This document shows, piece after piece, positions 23,679-32,500 of a stretch of DNA of 64,000 nucleotides. Position numbers and translations under genes: made by a program. The notes beneath the pieces were generated by a model. It searched no databases. It was not told the DNA's origin and saw only the letters and a list, made by a program, of their open reading frames with translations. Within the stretch, counting starts at the first letter, position 1; every line of letters starts with the position of its first letter. The DNA is from Nostoc sp. TCL240-02 (GTDB lineage Bacteria > Cyanobacteriota > Cyanobacteriia > Cyanobacteriales > Nostocaceae): contig NZ_CP040094.1 of the NCBI RefSeq assembly GCF_013343235.1, positions 5,203,001 to 5,267,000 of the forward strand, in the 5' to 3' direction.

Positions 23679-26098
23679 TACCGATACTTGTGCTGCTCTA
23701 ATAGTTGTTGCGCTCTTGGCTTGTAAATTAAATAGAATAAAGCCTCAAGATAACGTAACAAATCTTCCCGATTCTCCTTCGAGGTAAAGTTCCAGAAGCC
23801 ATAAATCCGTGCTAATGATAACAGCTTGCTAGTATGAATTTTCCAAGTATAGGTGCTGTAAACTCGGTCAATTCCTCGCTGCGAAATTTCATTCCAATAA
23901 TTAGAATTCTGTTCGCATTTCGTAATGAAGTCCACAATTTTTGTAGCTGTCTCATCTAAATTTGTTGGGTTAATCAAAAAACCATTAACCTTATCTTGAA
24001 TAATCTCTAGTGGCCCACCAAACTGTGTGGCAAAAGTTGGCAATCCTGAAACCATCGACTCTAAAATTGTCAAACCAAAAGCTTCAAATAAAGCTGGTTG
24101 TACAAAAATTCCCTGATGATCGGCAATGACTCGGTAAATTTCACCAGAATCGGTTTTAGTTAGGCGCACACCCAGCCAACGAATCTTGCCGTGGAGATTG
24201 TACTCCTCAATGATTTGGTAGAGTTTGATAATTTCGTCACGTTCTTCGTTGTCGCCTGATTCCTCTACACGTAACTTACCCGCCACCAAAATTAAATTGC
24301 AATGCTCCTGTAATTCTTTACTTTGACCATAACATTCAGCTAAACCTGTGAGGTTTTTGATGTGGTCAAGACGCGCCATTGAGAAGAGAGGGCGCTTGTT
24401 AGGATCGTCGAGTTTGCCAAAGATTTGCGCGGGGTCTTCCAGAGTAAAGAGTGTTTCTGCAAGGCGTTGGCGATCGCTCTCGACTCTATCTTTAGTCCGG
24501 GTATAGGGAAAGTAATTATTTTCGTTTACTCCAGGTGGTACAACATTAAATTTGGGACTAAATAATTCAATACCATTGGTAACATGGTACAACTCCGGCA
24601 TGGTGAAGCACTTATAAGACTCGTACTGTCCAACGCTATCCGGTGTTCCTACAATTTCTTGGTAGGTGCTGCTGACAACAAAATTGGCTGCATTCATCGC
24701 AATCAAGTCAGCTGTGAATTGCAATGAAAAATGATATTTATCCTCTAATTCTTGCCAGTAGAGGTTGCTGAACAAGTATTTAGATTTTTCCAAAGCATGG
24801 GCAACATTGCATTGGGTAACTTTTAGCCGTCGCGCTAGCAAGAATGCTATTAAATTCCCATCAGTATAGTTTCCAACTATTAAGTCAGGTGTGCCGTGGA
24901 ATTCTGCCCGTAGTTCTTTTTCTGAGTCAATGGCGAAAGTTTCTAGATAAGGCCAAAACTCAAACCGGGAAATCCAGTTTTGAGTCATGTTAGGATTAAA
25001 TTCCCGCAAAGGCACTCGCAAAATCCAGGCATTTTCGGTACCGTGGACTTTTTCTAGCCGTTGATTACAAAGAGTACCATCACTATTGGGAATCAAACGG
25101 GTAAGAATAATTACCTTTGGCTCAACATTCAATTTCTCTAAACCAGCTAGCAAAACATCTTCTTGTAGTTGCTTCTCTAGGCTCTTAGCCTGGTCAAGGA
25201 CGTAAACAACCTGACCGCCAGTATCGGGACGGCCCAACACTCCCTCTTGCCCAAACCAGCCGTGAGCCGACACTAAGACGATTCTAAAAATCATCGGAAC
25301 ACGAGAAATGAAGGCTTCTAAGGTCTGGGGGTCGGCAGAATCAATCAATTCATCGAGAATATTTAAAGTTTCCCGCACGCGTGCTGCGGTGTTACCCCAA
25401 CCTGGCTCAAAACCCATTGACTGCAATTGGAACCGGAATTGTTCGTAGGGTTCATCTTCGGGGCGATTATTAACAAAGCCGATAGCTTTCTTAACTTGCT
25501 CTGAAAGTTGCTGTTGTGATTGAATGCGATCGTTAACTAGCAGTTGGACACCGTTGTAATGGTGCAGGCGCAAGAAATTTAATAGGCTGTCCAGCAATTG
25601 CTTGGAGTCTTGAAATATTTTGCTGGATAAATAGCGGTTGAGAAATTGTACCCCTTTCCCAATATTTTTGGGGTCGCGGATGATTGGGGTGTAGTCGTAA
25701 AATGGGCCAAAGTCCAATTCTAGCAAGTCGCCGTCGTTGGGATGAAATTTGTTCACCAAGCGATCGCGCAAATCCAGCAAATCCTGTACGGTCATCGGCT
25801 GAATGCTCAAGTCTGATGTCAACCAATAAACTTCTTGGCTAGCAATCTTCGAACGGATGATGAAACAGAAGTTGGAATCTTCTTGAATAATTTCCTGAGT
25901 ATAGTAAATCAGTTTGCCTAACTCAGAGGTAGTGTAATAAGCCTCTGGTTTCTGGGACTTTGAGCAATACTCACTATATACATTGAGTATGTCATTCCGC
26001 AGCAAGTACTTCTTTTCTTGTTGGCGTAATTCACTAAGAAAGGAACGCAAATCACTTCTTTCTTCACTATCTAAGACTGCTTGAAGCAATTCAGACAT
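23678..26098 (-). CDS. susA: sucrose synthase
   Basis: The start chosen is the ATG at 26096-26098 (MSELLQAVLDSEERSDLRSF) with GGAG five bases upstream, giving 806 residues, the usual SusA length; an in-frame ATG ten codons earlier is less likely. The N-terminal regulatory half precedes a GT-B glycosyltransferase with GRPDTGGQVVYVLDQAKSLE, a nucleotide-binding SMARLDHIKNLTGL and the E-x7-E motif FEAFGLTILE. It reversibly converts sucrose and NDP to fructose and NDP-glucose, mainly cleaving sucrose in filamentous cyanobacteria. It appears monocistronic with a long AT-rich upstream region. Confidence 0.95.
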   Translation of the reverse strand: MSELLQAVLDSEERSDLRSFLSELRQQEKKYLLRNDILNVYSEYCSKSQKPEAYYTTSELGKLIYYTQEIIQEDSNFCFIIRSKIASQEVYWLTSDLSIQPMTVQDLLDLRDRLVNKFHPNDGDLLELDFGPFYDYTPIIRDPKNIGKGVQFLNRYLSSKIFQDSKQLLDSLLNFLRLHHYNGVQLLVNDRIQSQQQLSEQVKKAIGFVNNRPEDEPYEQFRFQLQSMGFEPGWGNTAARVRETLNILDELIDSADPQTLEAFISRVPMIFRIVLVSAHGWFGQEGVLGRPDTGGQVVYVLDQAKSLEKQLQEDVLLAGLEKLNVEPKVIILTRLIPNSDGTLCNQRLEKVHGTENAWILRVPLREFNPNMTQNWISRFEFWPYLETFAIDSEKELRAEFHGTPDLIVGNYTDGNLIAFLLARRLKVTQCNVAHALEKSKYLFSNLYWQELEDKYHFSLQFTADLIAMNAANFVVSSTYQEIVGTPDSVGQYESYKCFTMPELYHVTNGIELFSPKFNVVPPGVNENNYFPYTRTKDRVESDRQRLAETLFTLEDPAQIFGKLDDPNKRPLFSMARLDHIKNLTGLAECYGQSKELQEHCNLILVAGKLRVEESGDNEERDEIIKLYQIIEEYNLHGKIRWLGVRLTKTDSGEIYRVIADHQGIFVQPALFEAFGLTILESMVSGLPTFATQFGGPLEIIQDKVNGFLINPTNLDETATKIVDFITKCEQNSNYWNEISQRGIDRVYSTYTWKIHTSKLLSLARIYGFWNFTSKENREDLLRYLEALFYLIYKPRAQQLLEQHKYR

Positions 26099-26772
26099 GG
26101 CAACTCCACTAGATGACGATGTTTGCATTGTTGATTTTCAAGGCGAGACTAAATAAGCCTCTACCTTTTGTTAGACCAGATATAAACGCGAAATAATACA
26201 GATAAAAATGATTTATCTGTGTGCCTATAAGTATCAAATCATCAGCAGGTACTTAAATCAGGTTCTACTTTACTCAAAGTATCTATGACTCAGTATTTTT
26301 GGCTCTAACTAAAGGAATACAATTTTTATTTCTTTTGACAGATGTTATGAAAAAACTTCATAGTAATTTAGGCGCAATCTCTTGTGCCTTAAAATTATTG
26401 ATTTAATCTTTACTATATAATTTATTCGCGTATATATGATGATTATCAGACCGATATATCAAGATTTAGCTAAAAACTTCTGTAGCGCTTGTAAATCAAT
26501 ACTTTTTTGGTTTCCCTAAGATGCTAATATTTATTTTTTTAGTGGTGTAGATAATATATTATGCAATTTTGATCGTTGCCAAGATTCTGAGAATTTAGAT
26601 ATAGATAATTCTATTGCTATTATCTATATCTAAATATATGAAACAAAAGTTAACAATGTATTTTTAACATAAACTATAATAAATTAAAATCAATTTTTGT
26701 TTAAATATAGACTAATAATTATTTGCATTAGTTATAGTTTAAGCAAAAGTTGTTTAAGTAGGGTCTGTTTAT
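26099..26772. other. AT-rich region upstream of susA
   Basis: No gene is seen. The part next to susA should hold its promoter. A perfect AT-rich inverted repeat lies at 26593-26635, listed separately. Confidence 0.5.
26593..26635. repeat. perfect 17-bp inverted repeat, 9-base loop
   Basis: The arms 26593-26609 and 26619-26635 (ATTTAGATATAGATAAT and its complement) match perfectly. No T-tract of the classic kind follows. It could be a cruciform, a terminator for unseen transcription, or a regulator site between susA and the small membrane gene. Confidence 0.6.
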
Positions 26773-26889
26773 ATGGCTACTAATACACCTAAGTTAATAG
26801 CTTCTGACCACAGTATAGGCAACATTTTGATTACCTCTTTGCTGGTCTTTTGTGGGCTGACTTTTATCATTCTTCTAGGAATTTTCTAA
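26773..26889 (+). CDS. 38-residue single-TM protein
   Basis: It encodes MATNTPKLIASDHSIGN and then the membrane helix ILITSLLVFCGLTFIILLGIF. Size and form match the small subunits of photosynthetic or NDH complexes, but it does not match a Psb, Psa or Pet subunit I can name. A long hairpin terminator 33 bases downstream supports it as a real transcript. Confidence 0.5.
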   Translation: MATNTPKLIASDHSIGNILITSLLVFCGLTFIILLGIF

Positions 26890-26921
26890 CGGCTAAATGT
26901 GCGTTCAAAAACTGCTGAGAC

Positions 26922-26960
26922 TAAAATTCCTGACTTTTCTAAAAAGCCAGGAATTTTAAT
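26922..26960 (+). terminator. hairpin terminator after small membrane gene
   Basis: TAAAATTCCTG-A-CTTTT pairs with AAAAG-C-CAGGAATTTTA, a stem of about 15 bp with one mismatch. The remaining sequence to the tRNA (to 27287) is AT-rich with no gene seen. Confidence 0.6.
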
Positions 26961-27287
26961 ATAAATAGTTAATTTATTCGAGATTGACGAAAAAGGTTTA
27001 TCAAACTTTCTGCACTATCGATGTTGCTTAGATATGTACTTCTGCAAAGAAGCAACATCTTGTAGAAGAGAAGTGAACATTGCACACTTAATTTTCTTTT
27101 AGCAAGTAGATTTGCTTATACACATAAAAAAATTTATAAGATAATCTTATTAATTAGTGCAGAATTGTTACCCTTCCAAGTTCATTAACTTGTAGGTGAC
27201 AGTTACTTGCTAAAGTAATGGTTATGAATTCTCACAACCGCAACCCATCTCTTATAAGAACTTATGGATAGTTATAAAATCATATAG

Positions 27288-27361
27288 GGCGAACGACGGG
27301 ACTCGAACCCGCGAATGGTGGTACCACAAACCACTGCCTTAACCACTTGGCTACGCTCGCC
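27288..27361 (-). tRNA. trnH: tRNA-His (anticodon GTG)
   Basis: Read on the minus strand, the cloverleaf has an 8-bp acceptor stem GGCGAGCG/CGTTCGCC, as expected for tRNA-His with G-1 pairing C73. The anticodon arm is GTGGT-TTGTGGT-ACCAC and the T-arm has GGTTCGAACCC. CCA is not encoded. Confidence 0.95.
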
Positions 27362-27484
27362 ATTCAACAATTTGAATTATAGCAATAATTTGGCAAACGA
27401 TCAAGAGTTTATGTTCAAGGAACGGACTCAACTGATTTAGAGTCTCTGAAATTTAACGATTACAATGTATTTTACTTGGCAAAC

Positions 27485-27868
27485 ATGAAACCCCTAACCA
27501 TCATTGCATATACTGGAGCAGCAGCAGGACTCGCCGCCTTGGGTGTGACAATGGCAAAGACTAATCCCAGTCAGGTTGAATATGAAGAATATGCAGTGCA
27601 ACGGTTGACAGAATACTTAAAAACCGATGTATGCAAAAAAACCACAAATATTATAGAAAATTTAATCCATTTTAATTGTGATAAGTTGGTTGACTCAGCT
27701 AACCCACAAATTCAAGGAATTATTGCCAGGACTACAGAAAGACAAAATTATATGATTTTTAGCATTTACCGTACAGATTTAAAAATAAATTCTTGGATAC
27801 CTTCTTACAAATTTGAAACAGTGGGAGCTTTTGATCAATTTTATACATACACTGCCGAAGAACAATAA
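27485..27868 (+). CDS. DUF4359-type protein
   Basis: It has 127 residues from ATG 27485; the TTG at 27476 is a less likely start. An N-terminal hydrophobic helix (IIAYTGAAAGLAALGVTMA) is a signal anchor. EEYAVQRLTEYLKTDVCKK, a second cysteine and a tyrosine-rich C-terminus match the DUF4359 pattern. It is likely membrane-anchored with an extracytoplasmic domain. Function is unknown. Confidence 0.65.
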   Translation: MKPLTIIAYTGAAAGLAALGVTMAKTNPSQVEYEEYAVQRLTEYLKTDVCKKTTNIIENLIHFNCDKLVDSANPQIQGIIARTTERQNYMIFSIYRTDLKINSWIPSYKFETVGAFDQFYTYTAEEQ

Positions 27869-28075
27869 GGCAAGAAGCAGGGCAAGCAGAAACTGATAGT
27901 CATGTTGGATATAGGAATTGAGTAATTTGATTTTTGGACTTTCCTATAAAAGTGATTAATAATACTTGTACTTAGTAATTGATAATAGTTTCAATAATCA
28001 CCCAAGTACTTATTACCAACAGCTTAATATTAAGTAAGATATGAGAATTCGTTATTGAGAGTTCAAGCTTTGCCG

Positions 28076-28822
28076 ATGTCATCTGCCTATCTGCTAGTAT
28101 CTCACGGAAGTCGCGATCGCCGCCCAGAAGTTGCTATGCATCAACTAGCAAAGCTGGTATGCAACAAATTACCAAACAACTACAACCCATCAAGTAGTGA
28201 ACATCTGGTTGGCATAGCTGCTTTAGAAATGAGTCCTCAGCCTTTACATGAGCAGATTCAACAATTTGCTAAGAGCGCTTTTGGCGGACACAAACCATCT
28301 CAAAACGAGAATCGCCTTAAAATTGTACCGCTATTCCTACTGCCGGGAGTGCATGTGATGACAGATATTCCTGCCGAAGTAGTGCTAGCGCAACAGGCTA
28401 TTGGTCAAGATATCATGATTGAGTTGCAGCCACATTTAGGTTCTCACCTCAATTTAGAGAAATTACTGGCCAAGCAAATATCTACTATTAAAGCAGAAGC
28501 ATGGATTCTGTTAGCTCATGGTAGCCGTCGCCCAGGTTCCAAAGAAACTGTGGAAGCAATGGCGGCGAATTTGTCAGCAGTGGCTGCTTATTGGGCTGGG
28601 CCTCCTAGTTTAGAATCACGGGTGAAAGAGTTAGTAGCCGCTGGTTATAGCGAAATTGCAATTTTGCCATACTTTTTATTCGCTGGTGGAATAACTGATG
28701 CGATCGCGGCCTCCATAGAGGAGCTAAAATTACAATTTTCTGCGGTGAATTTTCAGTTGGCAGAGCCACTGGGAGCAAGTGCAGAATTAGCCGAGCTTAT
28801 TTGGGATTTAACGGATAGATGA
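28076..28822 (+). CDS. sirB: CbiX/SirB sirohydrochlorin chelatase
   Basis: It has 248 residues from ATG 28076; a TTG seven codons earlier is possible. Two tandem CbiX half-domains are visible: YLLVSHGSRDRRPE near the start with VPLFLLPGVHVMTDIP, then WILLAHGSRRPGSKE with ILPYFLFAGGITDAI. The histidines of HGS and GVH bind metal. It inserts Fe2+ (or Co2+) into sirohydrochlorin. The ATGA overlap with the SUMT gene shows a siroheme operon serving nitrite and sulfite reductases. Confidence 0.8.
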   Translation: MSSAYLLVSHGSRDRRPEVAMHQLAKLVCNKLPNNYNPSSSEHLVGIAALEMSPQPLHEQIQQFAKSAFGGHKPSQNENRLKIVPLFLLPGVHVMTDIPAEVVLAQQAIGQDIMIELQPHLGSHLNLEKLLAKQISTIKAEAWILLAHGSRRPGSKETVEAMAANLSAVAAYWAGPPSLESRVKELVAAGYSEIAILPYFLFAGGITDAIAASIEELKLQFSAVNFQLAEPLGASAELAELIWDLTDR

Positions 28823-29598
28823 ACCGCACAGAAAAACAGGAGAACGAGTATTTGGGAAAGGTTTATTTAGTAGGTGCGGGGCCAGGAGATCCAGGATTAA
28901 TAACCCTGAAGGCGAAGGGTTTGTTGGAATGTGCAGATGTAGTTATCTATGATGCCTTAGTGAGTCCGGCAATTCTGGCAATGATTAATCCCCAAGCCGA
29001 ACAAATTAACGCTGGTAAGCGCAGGGGGAAACATTCGCTGTTCCAGGAAGAAACAACTCAATTACTGATTGAGAAAGCGCAGGATCATGCAATTGTAGTG
29101 CGGTTAAAGGGTGGCGATCCGTTTATCTTTGGTCGCGGTGGCGAAGAGATGGAAGAATTAGTCAACGCTGGGATATCAACTGAAGTTGTGCCCGGTATCA
29201 CATCGGGTATTGCGGCGGCGGCATACTCTGGTATACCTTTAACTCATCGGCTGTATAGCTCATCAGTGACATTTGTAACTGGTCATGAAGCTGCGGGTAA
29301 GTATAGACCGAAAGTGAATTGGAATGCGATCGCGCACGGTTCTGAAACCATTGTAATTTATATGGGAATTCACAATCTCCCTTATATTGTGGAACAGTTA
29401 AGTGCTGCTGGGTTGGATGTAGAAACGCCCATTGCTTTAGTGCGCTGGGGTACGCGCCCAGAACAAGAAGAATTGATTGGTACTTTAGAGACAATTGTAG
29501 AACAGGTAGAGCAAATTGGATTTGGTGCGCCTGCGATCGCAGTCATTGGACAAGTAGTCAATATGCACAGCATTTTGTCTAGTTGTCGTCCAGTTTGA
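28819..29598 (+). CDS. cobA: uroporphyrinogen-III C-methyltransferase (SUMT)
   Basis: The 259 residues show all SUMT motifs: VYLVGAGPGDPGLITLKA, VVRLKGGDPFIFGRGGEE, and VVPGITSGIAAAAYSGIPLT. It uses two S-adenosylmethionine to make precorrin-2 from uroporphyrinogen III. It overlaps the chelatase gene by four bases. A second SUMT, fused to HemD, lies at 37473. Confidence 0.9.
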   Translation: MNRTEKQENEYLGKVYLVGAGPGDPGLITLKAKGLLECADVVIYDALVSPAILAMINPQAEQINAGKRRGKHSLFQEETTQLLIEKAQDHAIVVRLKGGDPFIFGRGGEEMEELVNAGISTEVVPGITSGIAAAAYSGIPLTHRLYSSSVTFVTGHEAAGKYRPKVNWNAIAHGSETIVIYMGIHNLPYIVEQLSAAGLDVETPIALVRWGTRPEQEELIGTLETIVEQVEQIGFGAPAIAVIGQVVNMHSILSSCRPV

Positions 29599-29628
29599 TG
29601 GCTGGCGCAAAAGTGAAATGAAGTGTTT

Positions 29629-30249
29629 TTAAGTTTCTCGAATCCAAAATGCCAATCCTCCTCCACGGCCGCGAGCTGCAATGAAATCTTTCGTCACTAA
29701 AAAGAAGGCAAAGAAGGGTAATTGAGCTATGGGCTGGTTGTAGAAATCTTCTGTTTGAACTTTACCAGAACGAATTGGTCTGTTGTAAACAACACGACCA
29801 AACAGACTGATAAGCAGCTGGTTAAAGTCAAACGCCAATAAATTTTTCTTACCTGTATATTGCACTGGTCCTGTGAGCTTTAATAAAACTGGCCCCAATT
29901 CAACCTGATTACAAATTTCGCCTCTATCTGAATCCTGTTCTAAAGTGGCATTAAAGGAAACATGGATTTTTATAAACTTGGGTACATACAAACCCTTGCC
30001 TAATACAATTCCTCCATGTTCTCTGGCTTTCTTAGTACCAGTGGCAAAGCAAAGTTCCCATTTACCTAGAAGAGATTCAAAGGGATAAGTTAAATGTTGC
30101 TGCTTGGCAGATTTTTCTGATTGTAGCAACGCATTGACTAATCTTTCAGCAATAGGGCGTGTATTTTTTTGTCGTCGATATGCAGATACCGCCTGTGATA
30201 GCACGGTAACAAAGTCAAATTTGGCTACAGGTGTCAAATTAGCTGTCAT
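29629..30249 (-). CDS. PAP/fibrillin family protein
   Basis: The 206 residues have the plastid-lipid-associated protein pattern: an N-terminal helical stretch, LLGKWELCFATGTKKAREHG at about 60-80, beta-rich lipocalin-like middle, and a C-terminal FFLVTKDFIAARGRGGGLAF. Fibrillins bind thylakoid lipids and prenylquinones. It is divergent from the homogentisate phytyltransferase gene, and fibrillin/quinone functions are linked in plants, so co-regulation is plausible. Confidence 0.75.
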   Translation of the reverse strand: MTANLTPVAKFDFVTVLSQAVSAYRRQKNTRPIAERLVNALLQSEKSAKQQHLTYPFESLLGKWELCFATGTKKAREHGGIVLGKGLYVPKFIKIHVSFNATLEQDSDRGEICNQVELGPVLLKLTGPVQYTGKKNLLAFDFNQLLISLFGRVVYNRPIRSGKVQTEDFYNQPIAQLPFFAFFLVTKDFIAARGRGGGLAFWIRET

Positions 30250-30675
30250 AATTTAACTATTTCTTTGCTTTTCTGATAGATTGTAGCGTCATAGAGAGTC
30301 AGAATTGCATATTGAGAAGAGAGATTTTTATAATCGGTTGTTAGATTTTTCGCGATTGAAAGTCTTCCATAAGGTAGGTTAATTATAAGTCCCCTAGGTG
30401 TAACTGGTTTTTGAGTAGGGTTACGGCCAAATGTGCCTACCGCTACCTCTCCTACAAAAGCTCTTGTTAATGACCAAATTCTGTGACAATGGTTAACAAT
30501 CTGACAATTCATGCAATATGGAAAAGTTAATGCGGAACCTAACGCCCCAGCTTTTGTAGGGAATGGGAAAATTCAAAGTCTCTCAAGAGGAGGAGAGAGG
30601 AATGAAAATAAGGTTTTCCAAATTTTCTGAAAAGTCAGAGTTAACAATAAGCCGGAATCTGAATTTAAGGTACTC
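30250..30675. other. divergent promoter region, fibrillin/hpt
   Basis: About 425 bases separate two divergent genes. An 88-codon frame on the minus strand has poor protein character. GAGGAGGAGAGAGG near 30588-30601 is a purine repeat, not in ribosome-binding position for 30676. Confidence 0.4.
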
Positions 30676-31644
30676 ATGAGCCAGAGTTCTCAAAACAGCC
30701 CTTTGCCACGCAAACCTGTTCAATCATATTTCCACTGGTTATACGCTTTCTGGAAATTCTCTCGCCCTCACACGATTATTGGTACAAGTCTGAGTGTGTT
30801 GAGTTTGTATTTAATTGCTATTGCCACTAGTAATAATACTGCTTCTTTATTCACTACTCCCGGCTCTCTAAGCCCTGCCTTCGGCGCATGGATTGCTTGT
30901 CTATGTGGCAATGTTTACATCGTAGGGCTGAATCAATTAGAAGATGTTGATATTGACAAGATTAATAAACCTCATTTACCGTTGGCATCAGGTGAGTTTT
31001 CTCAACAGACGGGGCAATTAATTGTCGCGTCTACTGGGATTTTGGCGCTAGTTGTGGCGTGGCTAACTGGGCCATTCTTATTTGGTATGGTAGCAATTAG
31101 TTTGGCCATTGGTACTGCTTATTCTTTACCGCCAATTCGTTTAAAACAGTTTCCCTTTTGGGCGGCGCTGTGTATTTTTTCGGTACGCGGCACGATTGTT
31201 AATTTAGGATTGTATTTGCACTATAGTTGGGCACTTAAACAAAGCCAAACAATTCCGCCTGTGGTGTGGGTGCTGACATTGTTTATTTTGGTGTTTACCT
31301 TGGCGATCGCCATCTTTAAAGATATCCCAGATATAGAAGGCGATCGCCTCTACAATATTACTACTTTCACGATTAAACTAGGGCCCCAAGCTGTGTTTAA
31401 TCTAGCTCTTTGGGTGATAACTGTCTGTTATCTAGGGATAATTCTGGTTGGGGTGCTACACGTGGCCTCAATTAACCCCATCTTTCTGGTGATTGCCCAT
31501 TTAGGGCTGTTGGCTTGGATGTGGTGGCGGAGTTTGGCGGTAGACTTACAAGATAAAAGTGCGATCGCTCAATTCTACCAATTTATCTGGAAACTCTTTT
31601 TTATAGAATATCTGATTTTTCCTATCGCCTGCTTTTTGGCTTAG
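30676..31644 (+). CDS. hpt: homogentisate phytyltransferase (UbiA family)
   Basis: The 322 residues have about eight membrane helices and both prenyl-diphosphate motifs: NQLEDVDIDKINKPHLPLAS (first Asp-rich motif) and KDIPDIEGDRLYNI (second). It joins phytyl diphosphate to homogentisate, the committed step of tocopherol synthesis, in the thylakoid or inner membrane. A TPR protein follows three bases later. Confidence 0.85.
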   Translation: MSQSSQNSPLPRKPVQSYFHWLYAFWKFSRPHTIIGTSLSVLSLYLIAIATSNNTASLFTTPGSLSPAFGAWIACLCGNVYIVGLNQLEDVDIDKINKPHLPLASGEFSQQTGQLIVASTGILALVVAWLTGPFLFGMVAISLAIGTAYSLPPIRLKQFPFWAALCIFSVRGTIVNLGLYLHYSWALKQSQTIPPVVWVLTLFILVFTLAIAIFKDIPDIEGDRLYNITTFTIKLGPQAVFNLALWVITVCYLGIILVGVLHVASINPIFLVIAHLGLLAWMWWRSLAVDLQDKSAIAQFYQFIWKLFFIEYLIFPIACFLA

Positions 31645-31647
31645 ACA

Positions 31648-32130
31648 ATGCTAGAAACCTTTCCTACCAGTTCTATTATCGCTACTTTTGTAGTTGTTTT
31701 GAGTTTGTCAATCCTGGGCTATTTCGCTTGGAAAACTTTGATTACCTCAGACTTGTTTCAAAAAGGAATCAATCTTGCTCAAGCCAAAGATTACCAAGGT
31801 GCAGAAGCAGCGTTTCGCAAAGTGATTTCTCTCAACTCTACTAATGATGTGGTGCGCTTGTTTTTGGGAGATGTTTTAAACCAGCAAGGCCAAGTAGAGG
31901 AAGCAACAGAATTATTCCGGGAAGTGATTCACCGCAGTCCAAAAAATCCCGATGCTTACTTGCGTCTGGCCAATATTCTTATGCAGCAGGAGCGAGAAGA
32001 AGAAGCTAAAACTAACCTACTACAAGCTAAAGATTTATTGCAAAAACAACGCCAACCTGAAAAAGCTAACAAAATCAGTCAAGTGTTAGATAAAATGAGT
32101 ATTAAGTCAAGTCAATCTGAAGTTGAGTGA
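31648..32130 (+). CDS. membrane-anchored TPR protein
   Basis: The 160 residues have an N-terminal membrane helix (IIATFVVVLSLSILGYFAW). Three TPR-like repeats follow at about 38-140 (LAQAKDYQGAEAAFRKVISL; GDVLNQQGQVEEATELFREV; LANILMQQEREEEAKTNLLQ). It probably shares a transcript with hpt. TPRs bind partner proteins; the partner is unknown. Confidence 0.75.
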   Translation: MLETFPTSSIIATFVVVLSLSILGYFAWKTLITSDLFQKGINLAQAKDYQGAEAAFRKVISLNSTNDVVRLFLGDVLNQQGQVEEATELFREVIHRSPKNPDAYLRLANILMQQEREEEAKTNLLQAKDLLQKQRQPEKANKISQVLDKMSIKSSQSEVE

Positions 32131-32500
32131 GAATTGCAGAAATTCAATTTTCCTGTTGCGTCTCCTAATTTTTTACCATTCCCATCATTATTTTGGTGAG
32201 AATGGTTTTATTTTGGAATTATTCAGTTTTTCCTGTAATTATGTCCGCAGTTTCCGTCAGTTTGATTGATGCAAAAACCCTTTACAACTCTCTTCCCTTT
32301 GCACTCTTTGTGTCCTAACCTGCGGGTTCGCTGAAAGCGTTCTCGTAAGAATAGCCGCTCCGCGTCTATGCGGTTCGTTTACTGATTCTCTTATTCCTAT
32401 TTTCAGACAAGATAAAAGTAAATTTCAAACGTGCAAAAAACTTGGGCTAATTAAAGGCATTTAGCAGTAGATTTTATAGATTCAAAATAATCCAATATTT
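32131..32500. other. intergenic region with dispersed repeat
   Basis: No gene is seen. Around 32318-32392 is a palindrome-rich segment (AACCTGCGGGTT; CCGCGTCTATGCGG) of a type scattered in Nostoc genomes. Confidence 0.4.

Noticed and set aside
30246..30512. 88-codon minus-strand frame upstream of the fibrillin gene
   Set aside because: It overlaps by ATGA, but the translation has no protein-like pattern and the region is the expected divergent promoter.
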